Of a DNA stretch of 37,745 nucleotides, positions 17,232 to 27,087 are shown piece by piece (positions within the stretch are counted from its first letter, which is position 1; the number at the start of each line of letters is the position of its first letter). A program made the position numbers and the translations under genes. Where the stretch lies: NCBI RefSeq assembly GCF_010672085.1, contig NZ_JAAHHT010000075.1, positions 1 to 37,745 on the forward strand, written 5' to 3'. The notes beneath the pieces were generated by a model. That model was not told the origin of the DNA, searched no databases, and was given only the letters and a program-made list of their open reading frames with translations. Source of the DNA: Okeania sp. SIO3I5 (GTDB taxonomy: Bacteria > Cyanobacteriota > Cyanobacteriia > Cyanobacteriales > Microcoleaceae).

Positions 17232-18707
17232 CTAACTTTCTTCTAAAAAATGTAAAGCATTTCGTCGGGCAATAGCCATCACAGATCCTTGAGGATTAAC
17301 TCCTGGAGCAGTGCAGAGTAAACTAGCATCAGCTACATAGAGATTTTCCTGTCCGTGAACTTTACCAAAGGAGTTTGTAGCACATAAGTCTAGGTTTTCT
17401 CCCATTGGGCAAGATGAAAACAAGTGAACAGTCATCAGACTGGTATCTGAGGGAAGTTGTTGGGGTAGCCGATCTATCTCAGCTAGTTGAGTCAATCTAG
17501 TTGCGTTTGGTACTAGCGGAAATAGAGCTTTAGCTTTGGCAGCCATTAATAACCGACATAGATTTTTCAGACCACTAGCTAATACCTTCAAATCATCAGA
17601 GGGCAGATTGTAACGCACCAATGGATCGTCAAATCCTGGTAAGCAACGAACAGTACCCCTACCTGTGCCAACCAGTGAGACATAGTAGATGTTCATATTT
17701 TGCCAGTGCTGATTTACCTCCTGGGCGTACTCAGGGTAATCAACCATGGCTAGCTGTAGGTAAGGCAGCGAACTTATAGAGCCTCCAAAACTTAGCTGCG
17801 GTGCAAACTCTTTCACCTGATGGACGGCTACATCTAATTGTGCAGAGCTAACAGGTTCTGAAAATTGAGCAACAACTTTGACAGTGGGGTGCATCTGTAG
17901 CGCGTTGCCTATATTGCGAGTGATGCCACTACGGCGTAGCAGTGCTGGTGTGTGTACTGCTCCAGCAGCAATAAAAACTGTTTTGGCAGTTATCTTAATT
18001 TGGTATGAAGAGGAGCTATTGGTATAACGTCCCTGTAGAATCCAGCGATCGCCCTGGCGACGGATAATTTTAATTTTAGTGTTGGCTAGAATTTTCCCCC
18101 CTGTGCGTAGCATCTCAGGCACATAAGTTTTCGTCATAGATTGCTTAGTTCCTTTGAGGGGAACACTGGAGTCGTTATTTGACTCATACTTAAACCAACG
18201 GGGTACTTCCTGGGATTGCCATCCAAGCTGAGTTGCGCCTTCCTGCAATTTTAGAGAAGCTAGGGAGGGTTTACCAGGTAGGTAGCTAATGCTAACGGCA
18301 TTTTCGCAGGCTTCATAGTGAGGTTCAAGCTCTGCTTGTGTCAAATTTTGCACCTGAAATTTTTCTCGCCAGTGAGCCAAAACATCGGAGGGAGTGCGGT
18401 GATAGAGTCCGCTATTGACTTCACTGCCACCACCGACACACCTTCCCTCAATGTACTGAATTTTAGGAGCGCCAAAGGCAACGGTAAGGCCGCGATTCCG
18501 ATATTTTTGCACCATCTCTTGTTGAGAAAAGGGGGCACATGATTCTAAGGGCAAATAAGGACCTTCTTCAATAAGTAAAACGTCCAGTCCAGCTTTACTA
18601 AGGGTTGCAGCAGTAACGGCACCCCCTGGACCAGAGCCAACAATAGCAACTTCGCAGTTGAGAGCAGTATCTGGCTCGGTGAGAATGTTATGTTCGCATA
18701 CTGTCAT
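17232..18707 (-). CDS. GMC-family FAD oxidoreductase
   Basis: A 491-aa flavoprotein of the glucose-methanol-choline superfamily. The FAD-binding Rossmann motif is VGSGPGG (G24, G26, G29); GRCVGGGSEVNSGLY is the second family signature; FSSCPMG and GVNPQGSVMAIARRNA near the C-terminus carry the usual active-site region and FAD contact. Enzymes of this group oxidise alcohol groups on sugars, sterols or long-chain alcohols. Its ATG overlaps the stop of the upstream small gene (ATGA at 18704-18707) and its stop is 4 nt before SDR-2, giving a tight operon. The presence of a separate small partner resembles gluconate-dehydrogenase-like and long-chain alcohol oxidase systems. Natural substrate unknown. 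Confidence 0.9.
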   Translation of the reverse strand: MTVCEHNILTEPDTALNCEVAIVGSGPGGAVTAATLSKAGLDVLLIEEGPYLPLESCAPFSQQEMVQKYRNRGLTVAFGAPKIQYIEGRCVGGGSEVNSGLYHRTPSDVLAHWREKFQVQNLTQAELEPHYEACENAVSISYLPGKPSLASLKLQEGATQLGWQSQEVPRWFKYESNNDSSVPLKGTKQSMTKTYVPEMLRTGGKILANTKIKIIRRQGDRWILQGRYTNSSSSYQIKITAKTVFIAAGAVHTPALLRRSGITRNIGNALQMHPTVKVVAQFSEPVSSAQLDVAVHQVKEFAPQLSFGGSISSLPYLQLAMVDYPEYAQEVNQHWQNMNIYYVSLVGTGRGTVRCLPGFDDPLVRYNLPSDDLKVLASGLKNLCRLLMAAKAKALFPLVPNATRLTQLAEIDRLPQQLPSDTSLMTVHLFSSCPMGENLDLCATNSFGKVHGQENLYVADASLLCTAPGVNPQGSVMAIARRNALHFLEES

Positions 18708-19057
18708 GTCAATTTTTCCTTGCTCGCGTAATAACTGAATATAGTTAAGCTTTCGTAAAATCGCATCAGGTCACGACAAACTCTTAGGGGTGACATTTTC
18801 CAAGCTGCAATCTGATGTCCTCGGATAGTCGGTGGAAGTTGATGAAACCTTTTTCCTCGTCTAATGATTGACCACAAATCAAAAATAGCTGTGAGGATAA
18901 ACAGTGGTAGTTTTAGGTAATCAGGCATATTTCTATGTTGCGATCTGACAAACTCAACAACTTGATTGTTAGGGAAGTGTAACATAGACTGATGTTTGTC
19001 TGAGTGTTTATTAATAAATGTGTAACAAAGTGCAGATATAGTTGATTCAAAATTCAT
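18704..19057 (-). CDS. Small GMC-associated protein, candidate accessory subunit
   Basis: A 117-aa protein, translationally coupled to the GMC oxidoreductase through a 4-nt ATGA overlap. The C-terminal part (IAAWKMSPLRVCRDLMRFYE, then SLTIFSYYAS) has the W-x-S-x-x-x-x-R...LxxFxYYA pattern that I associate with the N-terminal domain of long-chain fatty alcohol oxidases and with gluconate-dehydrogenase small subunits. It may thus be a split-off accessory domain; this is inference from pattern and position only. One hydrophobic stretch (LKLPLFILTAIFDLWSII) could be a membrane anchor. The start ATG at 19057 lies directly after a family IV repeat end (GAGATGTCTAATA), whose GAG may act as ribosome-binding site. 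Confidence 0.72.
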   Translation of the reverse strand: MNFESTISALCYTFINKHSDKHQSMLHFPNNQVVEFVRSQHRNMPDYLKLPLFILTAIFDLWSIIRRGKRFHQLPPTIRGHQIAAWKMSPLRVCRDLMRFYESLTIFSYYASKEKLT

Positions 19058-19058
19058 T

Positions 19059-19168
19059 ATTAGACATCTCGATCAAAGAGGGAACAGGGAACAGGGAACA
19101 GGGAGGTATAATTAATAATCTATTGATAATAATTCATTTTACTTTTGATTTTTGGAGAGGTATATTAG
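19059..19168. mobile_element. MITE-like element, family IV (ATTAGACATCTC ends)
   Basis: A 110-bp element between the UbiA and small-subunit genes. Left end ATTAGACATCTC, right end GGAGAGGTATATTAG; inside are GGGAACA tandem units. It matches the inverse of 23828-23936 in ends and layout. The right portion (aggtataattaataatc...) is repeated once more at 19188-19237, forming a direct repeat of about 50 bp. Confidence 0.65.
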
Positions 19169-19265
19169 TTTCTATAGGGAACAGGAAGGTATAATTAATA
19201 ATCTATTGATAATAATTCATTTTACTTTTGAGTTTTGAATGCATGAATTCCGTGAAACGGTATAA

Positions 19266-20249
19266 CTAAATAAGACCTAGACTGTTGAGCCAGAGTATCA
19301 AAGTATATGTTATTAGCCAAGCAATTATTGTATATTTAATGTGATTGTCAGACAGTAAAATGCGATCAGGAACCTCTGTCTTTTGATTGTCTACCTTGAG
19401 GTGTTCGGGATGTTTTTGTACCTGATCAACCTCTGCTGGGGAGTCACCTAAGAGCTGATATCGGAAGATACCGTAAAGCACAAACGGCAAAGTAAGGATC
19501 GTCCAAGGAGTTTGTACGCCACAAGAATCAGAACTGCTATTCCAGCCAGAACACCAAATAGCATAGCTCATAACTGCCCCAGTTGCGACAATGCTTTCCA
19601 TGCGATTGAGCAGTGGTAAGGAATATAATTTGAGAACCTCACGGGTACCGATTTTTCCTTGGATTTGCAACATTTGTAACTCTGCCTTACGCTTCTCGAT
19701 CGCCAAAAACAGGGCAAGCATTGCTATAAATATCAAAAACCATGGGGAGGGATATGTGTGGGTGACAACAAAGCCAGCGCAAGCTCTTAAAACAAAGCCA
19801 TTAGCAATACAAGCGATATCCAATAGTGGCACTTGTTTAAGCTTTAGATTGTAGGCAACCTGGATCAGAGAGTAACAGGTAAGCACTGCTCCCAAGGATG
19901 AGTTGTAAAACCAGCTAAAACCAAGGGATACTAATATAAAAAAACTGGCCATAGCTACAGCGATGGGCACACTGACATACCCCGCTGCAATCGGGCGATT
20001 GCATTTAACTGGATGTTGACGATCTGACTCTAGATCTTTTACATCGTTTAACAGGTAAAAACTACTAGATATTAGACAAAATAGGCAGAATGCTATGAGA
20101 GTAGAGGAAAAAGAACTTAGATTGATCTGAAAAGCCAAAAGTGGTGCAGCGAAGACCAATAAGTTTTTTGTCCACTGGTTAGGTCTTAATGACATCAAAT
20201 AAGCTTTCAATGTCCCATTCTTGAAATCAAGATTACAATTACAAGTCAT
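19266..20249 (-). CDS. UbiA-superfamily prenyltransferase, polyprenyl-phosphate phosphoribosyltransferase-like
   Basis: Multi-pass membrane protein of 327 aa with about eight or nine hydrophobic helices. The N-terminal SLRPNQWTKNLLVFAAPLLA and the Asp-rich motif NDVKDLESDRQHP followed by NRPIAAG closely resemble decaprenyl-phosphate 5-phosphoribose synthases (Rv3806c/UbiA type), which transfer phosphoribose from PRPP to polyprenyl phosphate; a later segment (SPWFLIFIAMLALFLAIEKR) also fits. By that analogy it would make polyprenyl-phosphoryl-(phospho)ribose at the cytoplasmic membrane. It is the first gene of the collinear cluster with a GMC oxidase and two SDRs, which could then modify the sugar or lipid. 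ATG 20249 is preferred; an in-frame TTG at 20258 adds three residues. An IS remnant ends about 70 bp upstream and may have changed its promoter. Confidence 0.85.
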   Translation of the reverse strand: MTCNCNLDFKNGTLKAYLMSLRPNQWTKNLLVFAAPLLAFQINLSSFSSTLIAFCLFCLISSSFYLLNDVKDLESDRQHPVKCNRPIAAGYVSVPIAVAMASFFILVSLGFSWFYNSSLGAVLTCYSLIQVAYNLKLKQVPLLDIACIANGFVLRACAGFVVTHTYPSPWFLIFIAMLALFLAIEKRKAELQMLQIQGKIGTREVLKLYSLPLLNRMESIVATGAVMSYAIWCSGWNSSSDSCGVQTPWTILTLPFVLYGIFRYQLLGDSPAEVDQVQKHPEHLKVDNQKTEVPDRILLSDNHIKYTIIAWLITYTLILWLNSLGLI

Positions 20250-20345
20250 TATTTTCAAACCATACTCATTGTTTCAAGTTTAACATTGCAAACAATAATA
20301 AATGAACAATAATTGATATTGTCTTGACATACTCCCGACGCTCCC

Positions 20346-21787
20346 CTACGGGAGAGCGCGGAATTCTTCAGCCAAGGAGGCCCTGACCGCAGTTTTAACA
20401 GAAGTGATGTCCTCCTCCTGTGTTGATAACAATCCTATTTTTTGTATTAGAAGTGCTGAGTTATAGTCTCTATCTAATTCCTGGCCACATTCTGGGCATG
20501 AATGCCAACGTTCCGACAAACTTTTAGAAACTTTATTTAGACACTCCTAACAATGCTGAGACGTACCTTTTGGGTCTACTTTTACAACTCGCTTACCCAG
20601 TTTCCAAGCTACATACTCTAAAACTTGAATAAATTGACCCAAAGCAGCATCTTGCAAAGACTTATTTAATCCTGACTTTGCTGATTGACCATTCGGTAAG
20701 AATTGACCATTGTCACCTAATTTGGCTTTGCAACGTCGAACTAAATTAGCTATCTGCAAGTCTTCAATGAAAATAATACTTACATCACTAAACAGATGAT
20801 AAGCTAATTTGAATTGCCAGTCTAATCTTTGTCTAGCTATTAGTTGATGTAGTCTGGCTATTTTTCCCTTGAGAATTTTCCAAGGTTTTGAATGCTTTGG
20901 TTTCTTAGCCAATCTCATCTGTAGTTTAGATAAGCGACGCTCAGAGAGCCTGAAAAATTTAGGAACTTCTATAAACTCGCCATCAGATGTAACAGCATAG
21001 TGTAATAATCCCAAGTCAATACATGCATGAATTTTGTTCGGTGGGTTGAATTTCTACAACCTCTACAGGTGTGGTTTTGTCTTCTATAGTTAAGCTGATA
21101 TAGTATCCATCCGCTTCTCTAATTACAGTACCTGTCTTAACCTTGAATCCTACTGGTATTGGGCGATTATACACAAAAGGGACTAAACCAATTTTGGGTA
21201 GATTGACACAGCAACGACCGTTAGCATTTTTGACAATATTTGCATTTGATAGTTGAGGATAACTAAAAGAGTTATAGTAATGCCTCCCTTTGAATTTAGG
21301 TCTACCACTGGTTTTACCGTTTTTGTCAGATAAGGCACAAGTTATCCATTGTTCTTTGTACTCTTTGGATGACATCCTGCAATACCTGGGAGTGGATAGA
21401 CTTATACTTAGGGAAGAGTTTTTTAGTTTGTGCTAAATCTGCCAGTTGAACAGTCTCCCACAAAACATAACCATTGACTAAATTCGGATACTTATCCCCT
21501 TTCTTGGTTATTGGATTACCATTACTGTCCTTTTTTCTACCGTCCCGTGTTTGTACTCTAAATTCTGGGATATTTTGATAAATCCGGTGTACGGACGTTG
21601 CATGCAACGTCCCTACTACTGAAACATTAAGTGGACAAGCATTCACTGGTGTGCGCGTTGCTTCAAACCAGTTCAACCTTTCAGCTAAACGATAGTTATA
21701 TTGCTTTCGGGCTAATTCTAACCAACTCAATATAATCACTGCTTGTCTTTTATGTGGTTTGAGCTTGTACTTATATTTCAGTAGCAT
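20346..21787 (-). pseudogene. tnpB: tnpB (RuvC-like, TnpB/OrfB) with two frameshifts and a nonsense codon
   Basis: TnpB proteins are RNA-guided RuvC nucleases of IS200/IS605 and IS607 elements. Three frames together cover the whole protein: 21787 to about 21330 (LLKYKYKLKPHKRQ...), about 21375 to 21016 (TSGRPKFKGRHYYNSF), then from about 21045 to 20346. Catalytic residues remain in the DNA: Asp in CIDLGLLHYAV (RuvC-I), Glu in IIFIEDLQIANLV (RuvC-II), Asp in CPECGQELDRDYNSA (RuvC-III), and zinc-ribbon Cys pairs. Lesions: a one-base shift near 21310-21330, another near 21016-21040, and TAG at 20547-20549 where TGG (Trp) is expected. A 28-bp palindrome (21589-21616) also lies in frame inside the first part. 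Not functional as it stands. Confidence 0.85.
21589..21616. repeat. 28-bp palindrome inserted in frame within tnpB
   Basis: Variant of the dispersed palindrome with centre GTTGCATGCAAC and outer GTACGG/CCCTAC. On the gene strand it reads through as about nine codons (VGTLHATSV) without a stop, between NACPLNVS and IYQNIPEF. It is absent from what I recall of normal TnpB sequence at this point, so it looks like an insertion. Confidence 0.65.
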
Positions 21788-23780
<1,993 letters not shown>

Positions 23781-23827
23781 ATTTAATGGATAATGGATAA
23801 TGGATAATTGATAATGGATAATTGATA

Positions 23828-23936
23828 ATTAGACATCTCCAAAAATAAAAAATCAAGTCAATTATTGGGTAGAAAACATTAATTCTTTCCCTCTACTTCC
23901 TACTCCCTACTCCCTCTTTTCTGGAGATGTCTATTA
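23828..23936. mobile_element. MITE-like element, family IV
   Basis: A 109-bp element between pgm and the next gene, with ATTAGACATCTCCA on the left and TGGAGATGTCTATTA on the right. The interior has CTACTCC/CTACTTCC short repeats where other copies have CTGTTCC. GGATAAT tandem units (23787-23822) precede it. Confidence 0.7.
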
Positions 23937-24051
23937 GAGATAGTTTTCATTATCCACTATCATTGTTAAGTCTTCCTTGTTCCGTATCTCAACTAGGAAA
24001 TTCCTAAACGCACAACTACTTAATTGAATTGATATAGGAGTTACATAAGTT

Positions 24052-24423
24052 ATGTTAGAACCAGCAAAAACTGTAAGTTTATTTCAGAAACAACCAGAAC
24101 AAAAAATTTTTGCACCAGGAGATAAGATTTTTGAAGATGGAGAGGAAGGTAATATAATGTATGGAATTGTTGAAGGAGTGGTTGAGTTATTTGTCAATGG
24201 TCAAGTTATTGAAACAATAAAAACAGGTGATGTGTTTGGAGAAGGAGCATTAGTACATGAAGACCATACTCGCGCTTCTACTGCTATTGCTAAAACAGGA
24301 TGTACATTAGCTTATCTTGACCAAGAAAGATTTTTATTTGCAGTCCAAGAAACACCTATGTTTGCTCTTTATGTAATTAGAAGTTATTCCGATCGCCTGC
24401 GTCGCTTAAAACTTTCTTTATAA
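24052..24423 (+). CDS. Stand-alone cyclic-nucleotide-binding domain protein
   Basis: A 123-aa protein that is essentially one cNMP-binding (Crp/CAP effector) domain with no DNA-binding helix-turn-helix. The beta-roll begins at KIFAPGDKIFEDGEEGNIMYGIVEG; the phosphate-binding cassette is FGEGALVHEDHTRASTAIA, with the conserved Glu and Arg that contact cAMP or cGMP in the family. It ends in a helix (YVIRSYSDRLRRLKLSL). It may work as a cyclic-nucleotide-responsive partner of another protein, or ligand binding may be lost; neither can be decided here. AGGAG at 24036-24040 is 11 nt before ATG. Confidence 0.87.
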   Translation: MLEPAKTVSLFQKQPEQKIFAPGDKIFEDGEEGNIMYGIVEGVVELFVNGQVIETIKTGDVFGEGALVHEDHTRASTAIAKTGCTLAYLDQERFLFAVQETPMFALYVIRSYSDRLRRLKLSL

Positions 24424-24805
24424 TGATTATTGTTAAGGCCGTTGTTAAATAATTTTCTATAAATTTCATAAATATTAGGAAAATTATACTGGTCAGTTTC
24501 TTAACAAAAAAAAAAGATTTTAAATCTCTCCTTGGCTGTGTCGCTATCTGGCACTCTACAAAGGGATAAAGATTTTCTTTGCTTCCTAATTAATTCACCT
24601 AGAGTTACATAAAACTGAAAACTTATAGCTGATAGCTGAAATGGATAGTGTACGTTAGAACACAAAAATATTTAAGTTAATATGATATCTTAATCTTTAA
24701 AAGTAAAATAAAAATCCAACATATCTAAATTTAATCTAGTCGATGATGAGCTGAAAGCTGGTTCTGATATAATAGTAGGATTGTAGTTTATTTCAATTCC
24801 TCCGA
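24424..24805. other. AT-rich spacer with a possible promoter
   Basis: No gene is seen. Near its right end TATAAT at 24768-24773 could be a -10 element for the following gene, giving a leader of about 25-30 nt; the matching -35 region (around 24745) is poor. An AGATTTTAAATCT palindrome lies near 24515. Confidence 0.35.
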
Positions 24806-25117
24806 ATGAGCAAAAAAAAGCCAGAATTAGACATTGACAATTATTCAGTTGCCAAGTTGGTAACTGAACTACATGAATACTTTCAAAATTCTCAAGCCTA
24901 CTATGAAGTAATACAAGGAGAGACTAGAAAACAAATAGGAGCTTCAGATAACATCGAAAAAGAGCGAGAAGTAACTGAAGAAATGAAATTACTTGCTCAG
25001 AAGATATCTTTTTTTGGCGCTCTGAATGATGTTCTCTCTGCTGCAGATAGGTTAGTTCACGCTCAAGGTATAGTATCAGACATGGGTTTGAATGAAGATT
25101 TGTATGGAAAACAATAG
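24806..25117 (+). CDS. Small acidic/helical protein of unknown function
   Basis: A 103-aa soluble protein I do not recognise. It is charged and predicted mainly helical (KLVTELHEYFQNSQAYYEVI, EREVTEEMKLLAQKISFFGA), with no signal peptide, membrane segment or cysteine. Composition agrees with a real coding sequence and it has a TATAAT box upstream. The weak CCTCCGA before ATG is not a Shine-Dalgarno. Context (cNMP-binding gene before, transaldolase after) does not indicate function. Confidence 0.6.
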   Translation: MSKKKPELDIDNYSVAKLVTELHEYFQNSQAYYEVIQGETRKQIGASDNIEKEREVTEEMKLLAQKISFFGALNDVLSAADRLVHAQGIVSDMGLNEDLYGKQ

Positions 25118-25210
25118 AAAATTATCTCCTATTTCCTAGTCTGAAAATATATGTTGTAGTAGCCAGAAGCTAAATAAAGTTTTAAGACTAAGTTCTGATG
25201 GACAATGAAT

Positions 25211-25317
25211 TGAGCTGTAGGCATTCCATGGAACCTCCGTTGGAGAGATGCGGTGGGTGTTACCGTTAATCCCTGTGGAGGTTGTGCTGCCGACAGTTAC
25301 CGTAGAAGCAAGAAGTA
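25211..25317 (+). pseudogene. Probable 3' remnant of a second tnpB gene
   Basis: In one frame this reads VGIPWNLRWRDAVGVTVNP then CGGCAADSYRRSKK and a stop at about 25315-25317, with no start codon and no upstream TnpB domains. The peptide is like C-terminal tails I associate with cyanobacterial IS605/IS1341 TnpB proteins, and differs from the tail of the tnpB at 20346. The rest of that gene is missing. This is recognition from memory; a protein search would be needed to be sure. It fills the spacer upstream of transaldolase. Confidence 0.42.
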
Positions 25318-25328
25318 AATATTAACAG

Positions 25329-25349
25329 AATGTCACGAATTGTGACATT
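25329..25349. promoter_or_regulatory. Inverted repeat upstream of transaldolase
   Basis: Perfect 8-bp arms AATGTCAC and GTGACATT separated by GAATT, 75 bp before the tal start codon. The dyad could be an operator for a dimeric regulator of the Crp type (TGT-N-ACA spacing is off the CRP consensus) or a short hairpin. No copy was noticed elsewhere in the window. Confidence 0.4.
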
Positions 25350-25423
25350 TTATATCAATTTTATGAAGCAGCAGTTATAGACTAAAATAGAAATAAGCAA
25401 CTTATTCTCAAAAGGAGAAACAA

Positions 25424-26593
25424 ATGGCTAAAAATTTGCTCGAACAACTACGAGAAGTAACCATCGTGGTTGCTGATACAGGCGATATTCAAGCAATTGA
25501 AAAATTTAAGCCACGGGATGCAACTACTAATCCCTCATTAATTACTGCTGCAGCTCAGATGCCACAATATCAAGAAATTGTGGATGAAACTTTAAAAACA
25601 GCAAGGCAAGAATTGGGAACAGATGCAACCGCTTCTGATGTGGCAAATTTAGCATTTAAGAGATTGGCAGTTGCTTTTGGACTCAAGATTTTACAAATTG
25701 TTCCTGGGCGAGTATCTACAGAGGTTGACGCACGACTATCCTACGATACAGAAGCAACAATAACTCAGGGAAGAGATTTAATTGCTCAATACGAAGCTGC
25801 TGGAGTGTCGCGCGATCGCATTTTGATTAAGATTGCTTCTACTTGGGAAGGTATTAAAGCAGCAGAAGTTCTAGAAAAAGAAGGTATTCACTGCAACTTA
25901 ACTCTACTGTTTGGTTTGCACCAGGCGATCGCTTGTGCTGAAGCTGGTGCGACTTTAATTTCTCCTTTTGTGGGGCGTATCTTAGATTGGTACAAAAAAG
26001 AAACTGGACGGGATTCTTATCCTCCAGCGGAAGATCCTGGTGTATTGTCTGTAACTAAAGTCTACAACTACTACAAGAAATTTGGTTACAATACCGAAGT
26101 TATGGGAGCTAGTTTCCGTAACATTGGAGAAATTACAGAGTTAGCAGGTTGCGACTTGTTGACTATTTCACCAGGATTATTGGGTGAGTTAGAATCAACA
26201 ACAGGTGAGTTACCAACTAAACTTTCTGCTGAGAAAGCTGCTCAGTCTGATGCAGAAAAAATTACAATCGACAAAGAAACTTTTGATAAGATGCACACTG
26301 AAGATCGGATGGCATCTCAAAAGTTGGATGAAGGGATTAAAGGTTTCTCCAAAGCATTAGAATCATTGGAAAAACTTTTGGCAGATCGGTTAATTCGCCT
26401 AGAGGGAGTCACCCATGCAGCAGAAGATATTTTCCATATCTATGATTTAGATGGTGACGGTTTCATTACTCGCGAAGAGTGGGCAGGAACTGATGCTGTA
26501 TTTGATGCTCTGGATATTAATAAAGATGGAAAGATTTCTCCAGAAGAAATGGCATCTGGTTTAGGAGCTGTGTTTGAATTAGCTAAAGTTTAG
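25424..26593 (+). CDS. tal: Transaldolase with C-terminal EF-hand pair
   Basis: A 389-aa enzyme of the pentose phosphate pathway, moving a dihydroxyacetone unit from sedoheptulose-7-phosphate to glyceraldehyde-3-phosphate in the cytosol. Residues 1-320 are a type-1 (TalB-like) transaldolase: DATTNPSLI near 32-40 and the Schiff-base Lys136 in [17 protein letters not shown]. Residues 335-385 add two canonical EF-hand loops, [12 protein letters not shown] (341-352) and [12 protein letters not shown] (364-375), about 70 aa more than E. coli TalB. This fusion is known in cyanobacterial transaldolases; calcium dependence is inferred. AGGAG at 25413-25417 lies 6 nt before ATG. Monocistronic. Confidence 0.95.
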   Translation: MAKNLLEQLREVTIVVADTGDIQAIEKFKPRDATTNPSLITAAAQMPQYQEIVDETLKTARQELGTDATASDVANLAFKRLAVAFGLKILQIVPGRVSTEVDARLSYDTEATITQGRDLIAQYEAAGVSRDRILIKIASTWEGIKAAEVLEKEGIHCNLTLLFGLHQAIACAEAGATLISPFVGRILDWYKKETGRDSYPPAEDPGVLSVTKVYNYYKKFGYNTEVMGASFRNIGEITELAGCDLLTISPGLLGELESTTGELPTKLSAEKAAQSDAEKITIDKETFDKMHTEDRMASQKLDEGIKGFSKALESLEKLLADRLIRLEGVTHAAEDIFHIYDLDGDGFITREEWAGTDAVFDALDINKDGKISPEEMASGLGAVFELAKV

Positions 26594-26616
26594 GTAAGCA
26601 TTTAGCTGTCAGCAAT

Positions 26617-26644
26617 GTAGGGACGTTCCATGGAACGTCCCTAG
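26617..26644. repeat. 28-bp palindrome, 24 nt after transaldolase stop
   Basis: Same halves as 3043-3070 (GTAGGGACGTTCCA) except for the last base. Could serve as the 3'-end hairpin of the tal mRNA. Confidence 0.75.
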
Positions 26645-26795
26645 AAAGTTATCGTTGGTGCAAGTCAAAAGTGCAATAAGCGTAGGTTGGGTTTGCTCAC
26701 ACGGATTATGCCACGGATATACGGATTAAGAGGTATATCGAGACATTTTACTCCTCACATTTCCTGCTCCCTACTTCCTGATGTCTAATATCATC

Positions 26796-26886
26796 AGGAC
26801 TTACGCAGAACTACCATATCTAGTAGTGGCGACTCGCGAGTCGCCACTACAGATTGTGTATGATTTGATATGCGTGCGTAAGTCCT
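26796..26886. mobile_element. MITE-like element, family I, GGCGACTCGCG centre
   Basis: A 91-bp element with AGGACTTACGCA and TGCGTAAGTCCT ends. The centre (26823-26850) is a perfect 28-bp palindrome beginning GTAGTGGCGACTCG, a third middle sequence on the same frame. Confidence 0.78.
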
Positions 26887-26928
26887 GATCATGTCTCTTT
26901 AGAATAACCAGAATAAAAAATTTAGAGA

Positions 26929-27000
26929 GTAGGGGCGATTTCGTTCCGAATGCTGTCGCAAACGCTTAATTAGGAGCATTCCCTAGGAAATCGCCCCTAC
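26929..27000. repeat. 72-bp inverted-repeat unit (GTAGGGGCGATTTC ends)
   Basis: Inverse counterpart of 10480-10553, with 14-bp inverted ends and a conserved interior. Confidence 0.75.
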
Positions 27001-27087
27001 GGAAATAGGGAGCGAAAAATATTCTCGCTTGGAGAGAAAAAGATTTTTATTATGGCTAATTAATGAGACTTGATATAATGTGATTCA

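Larger units (their letters stand above)
26594..27087. repeat. Repeat-bearing spacer after transaldolase
   Basis: No gene is seen. It holds a 28-bp palindrome (26617-26644), an inverse copy of part of the 59-bp array unit (26698-26728), a family I element (26796-26886), a 72-bp inverted-repeat unit (26929-27000) and an inverse copy of the attagccataataaaaa motif (27044-27077). Confidence 0.75.
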
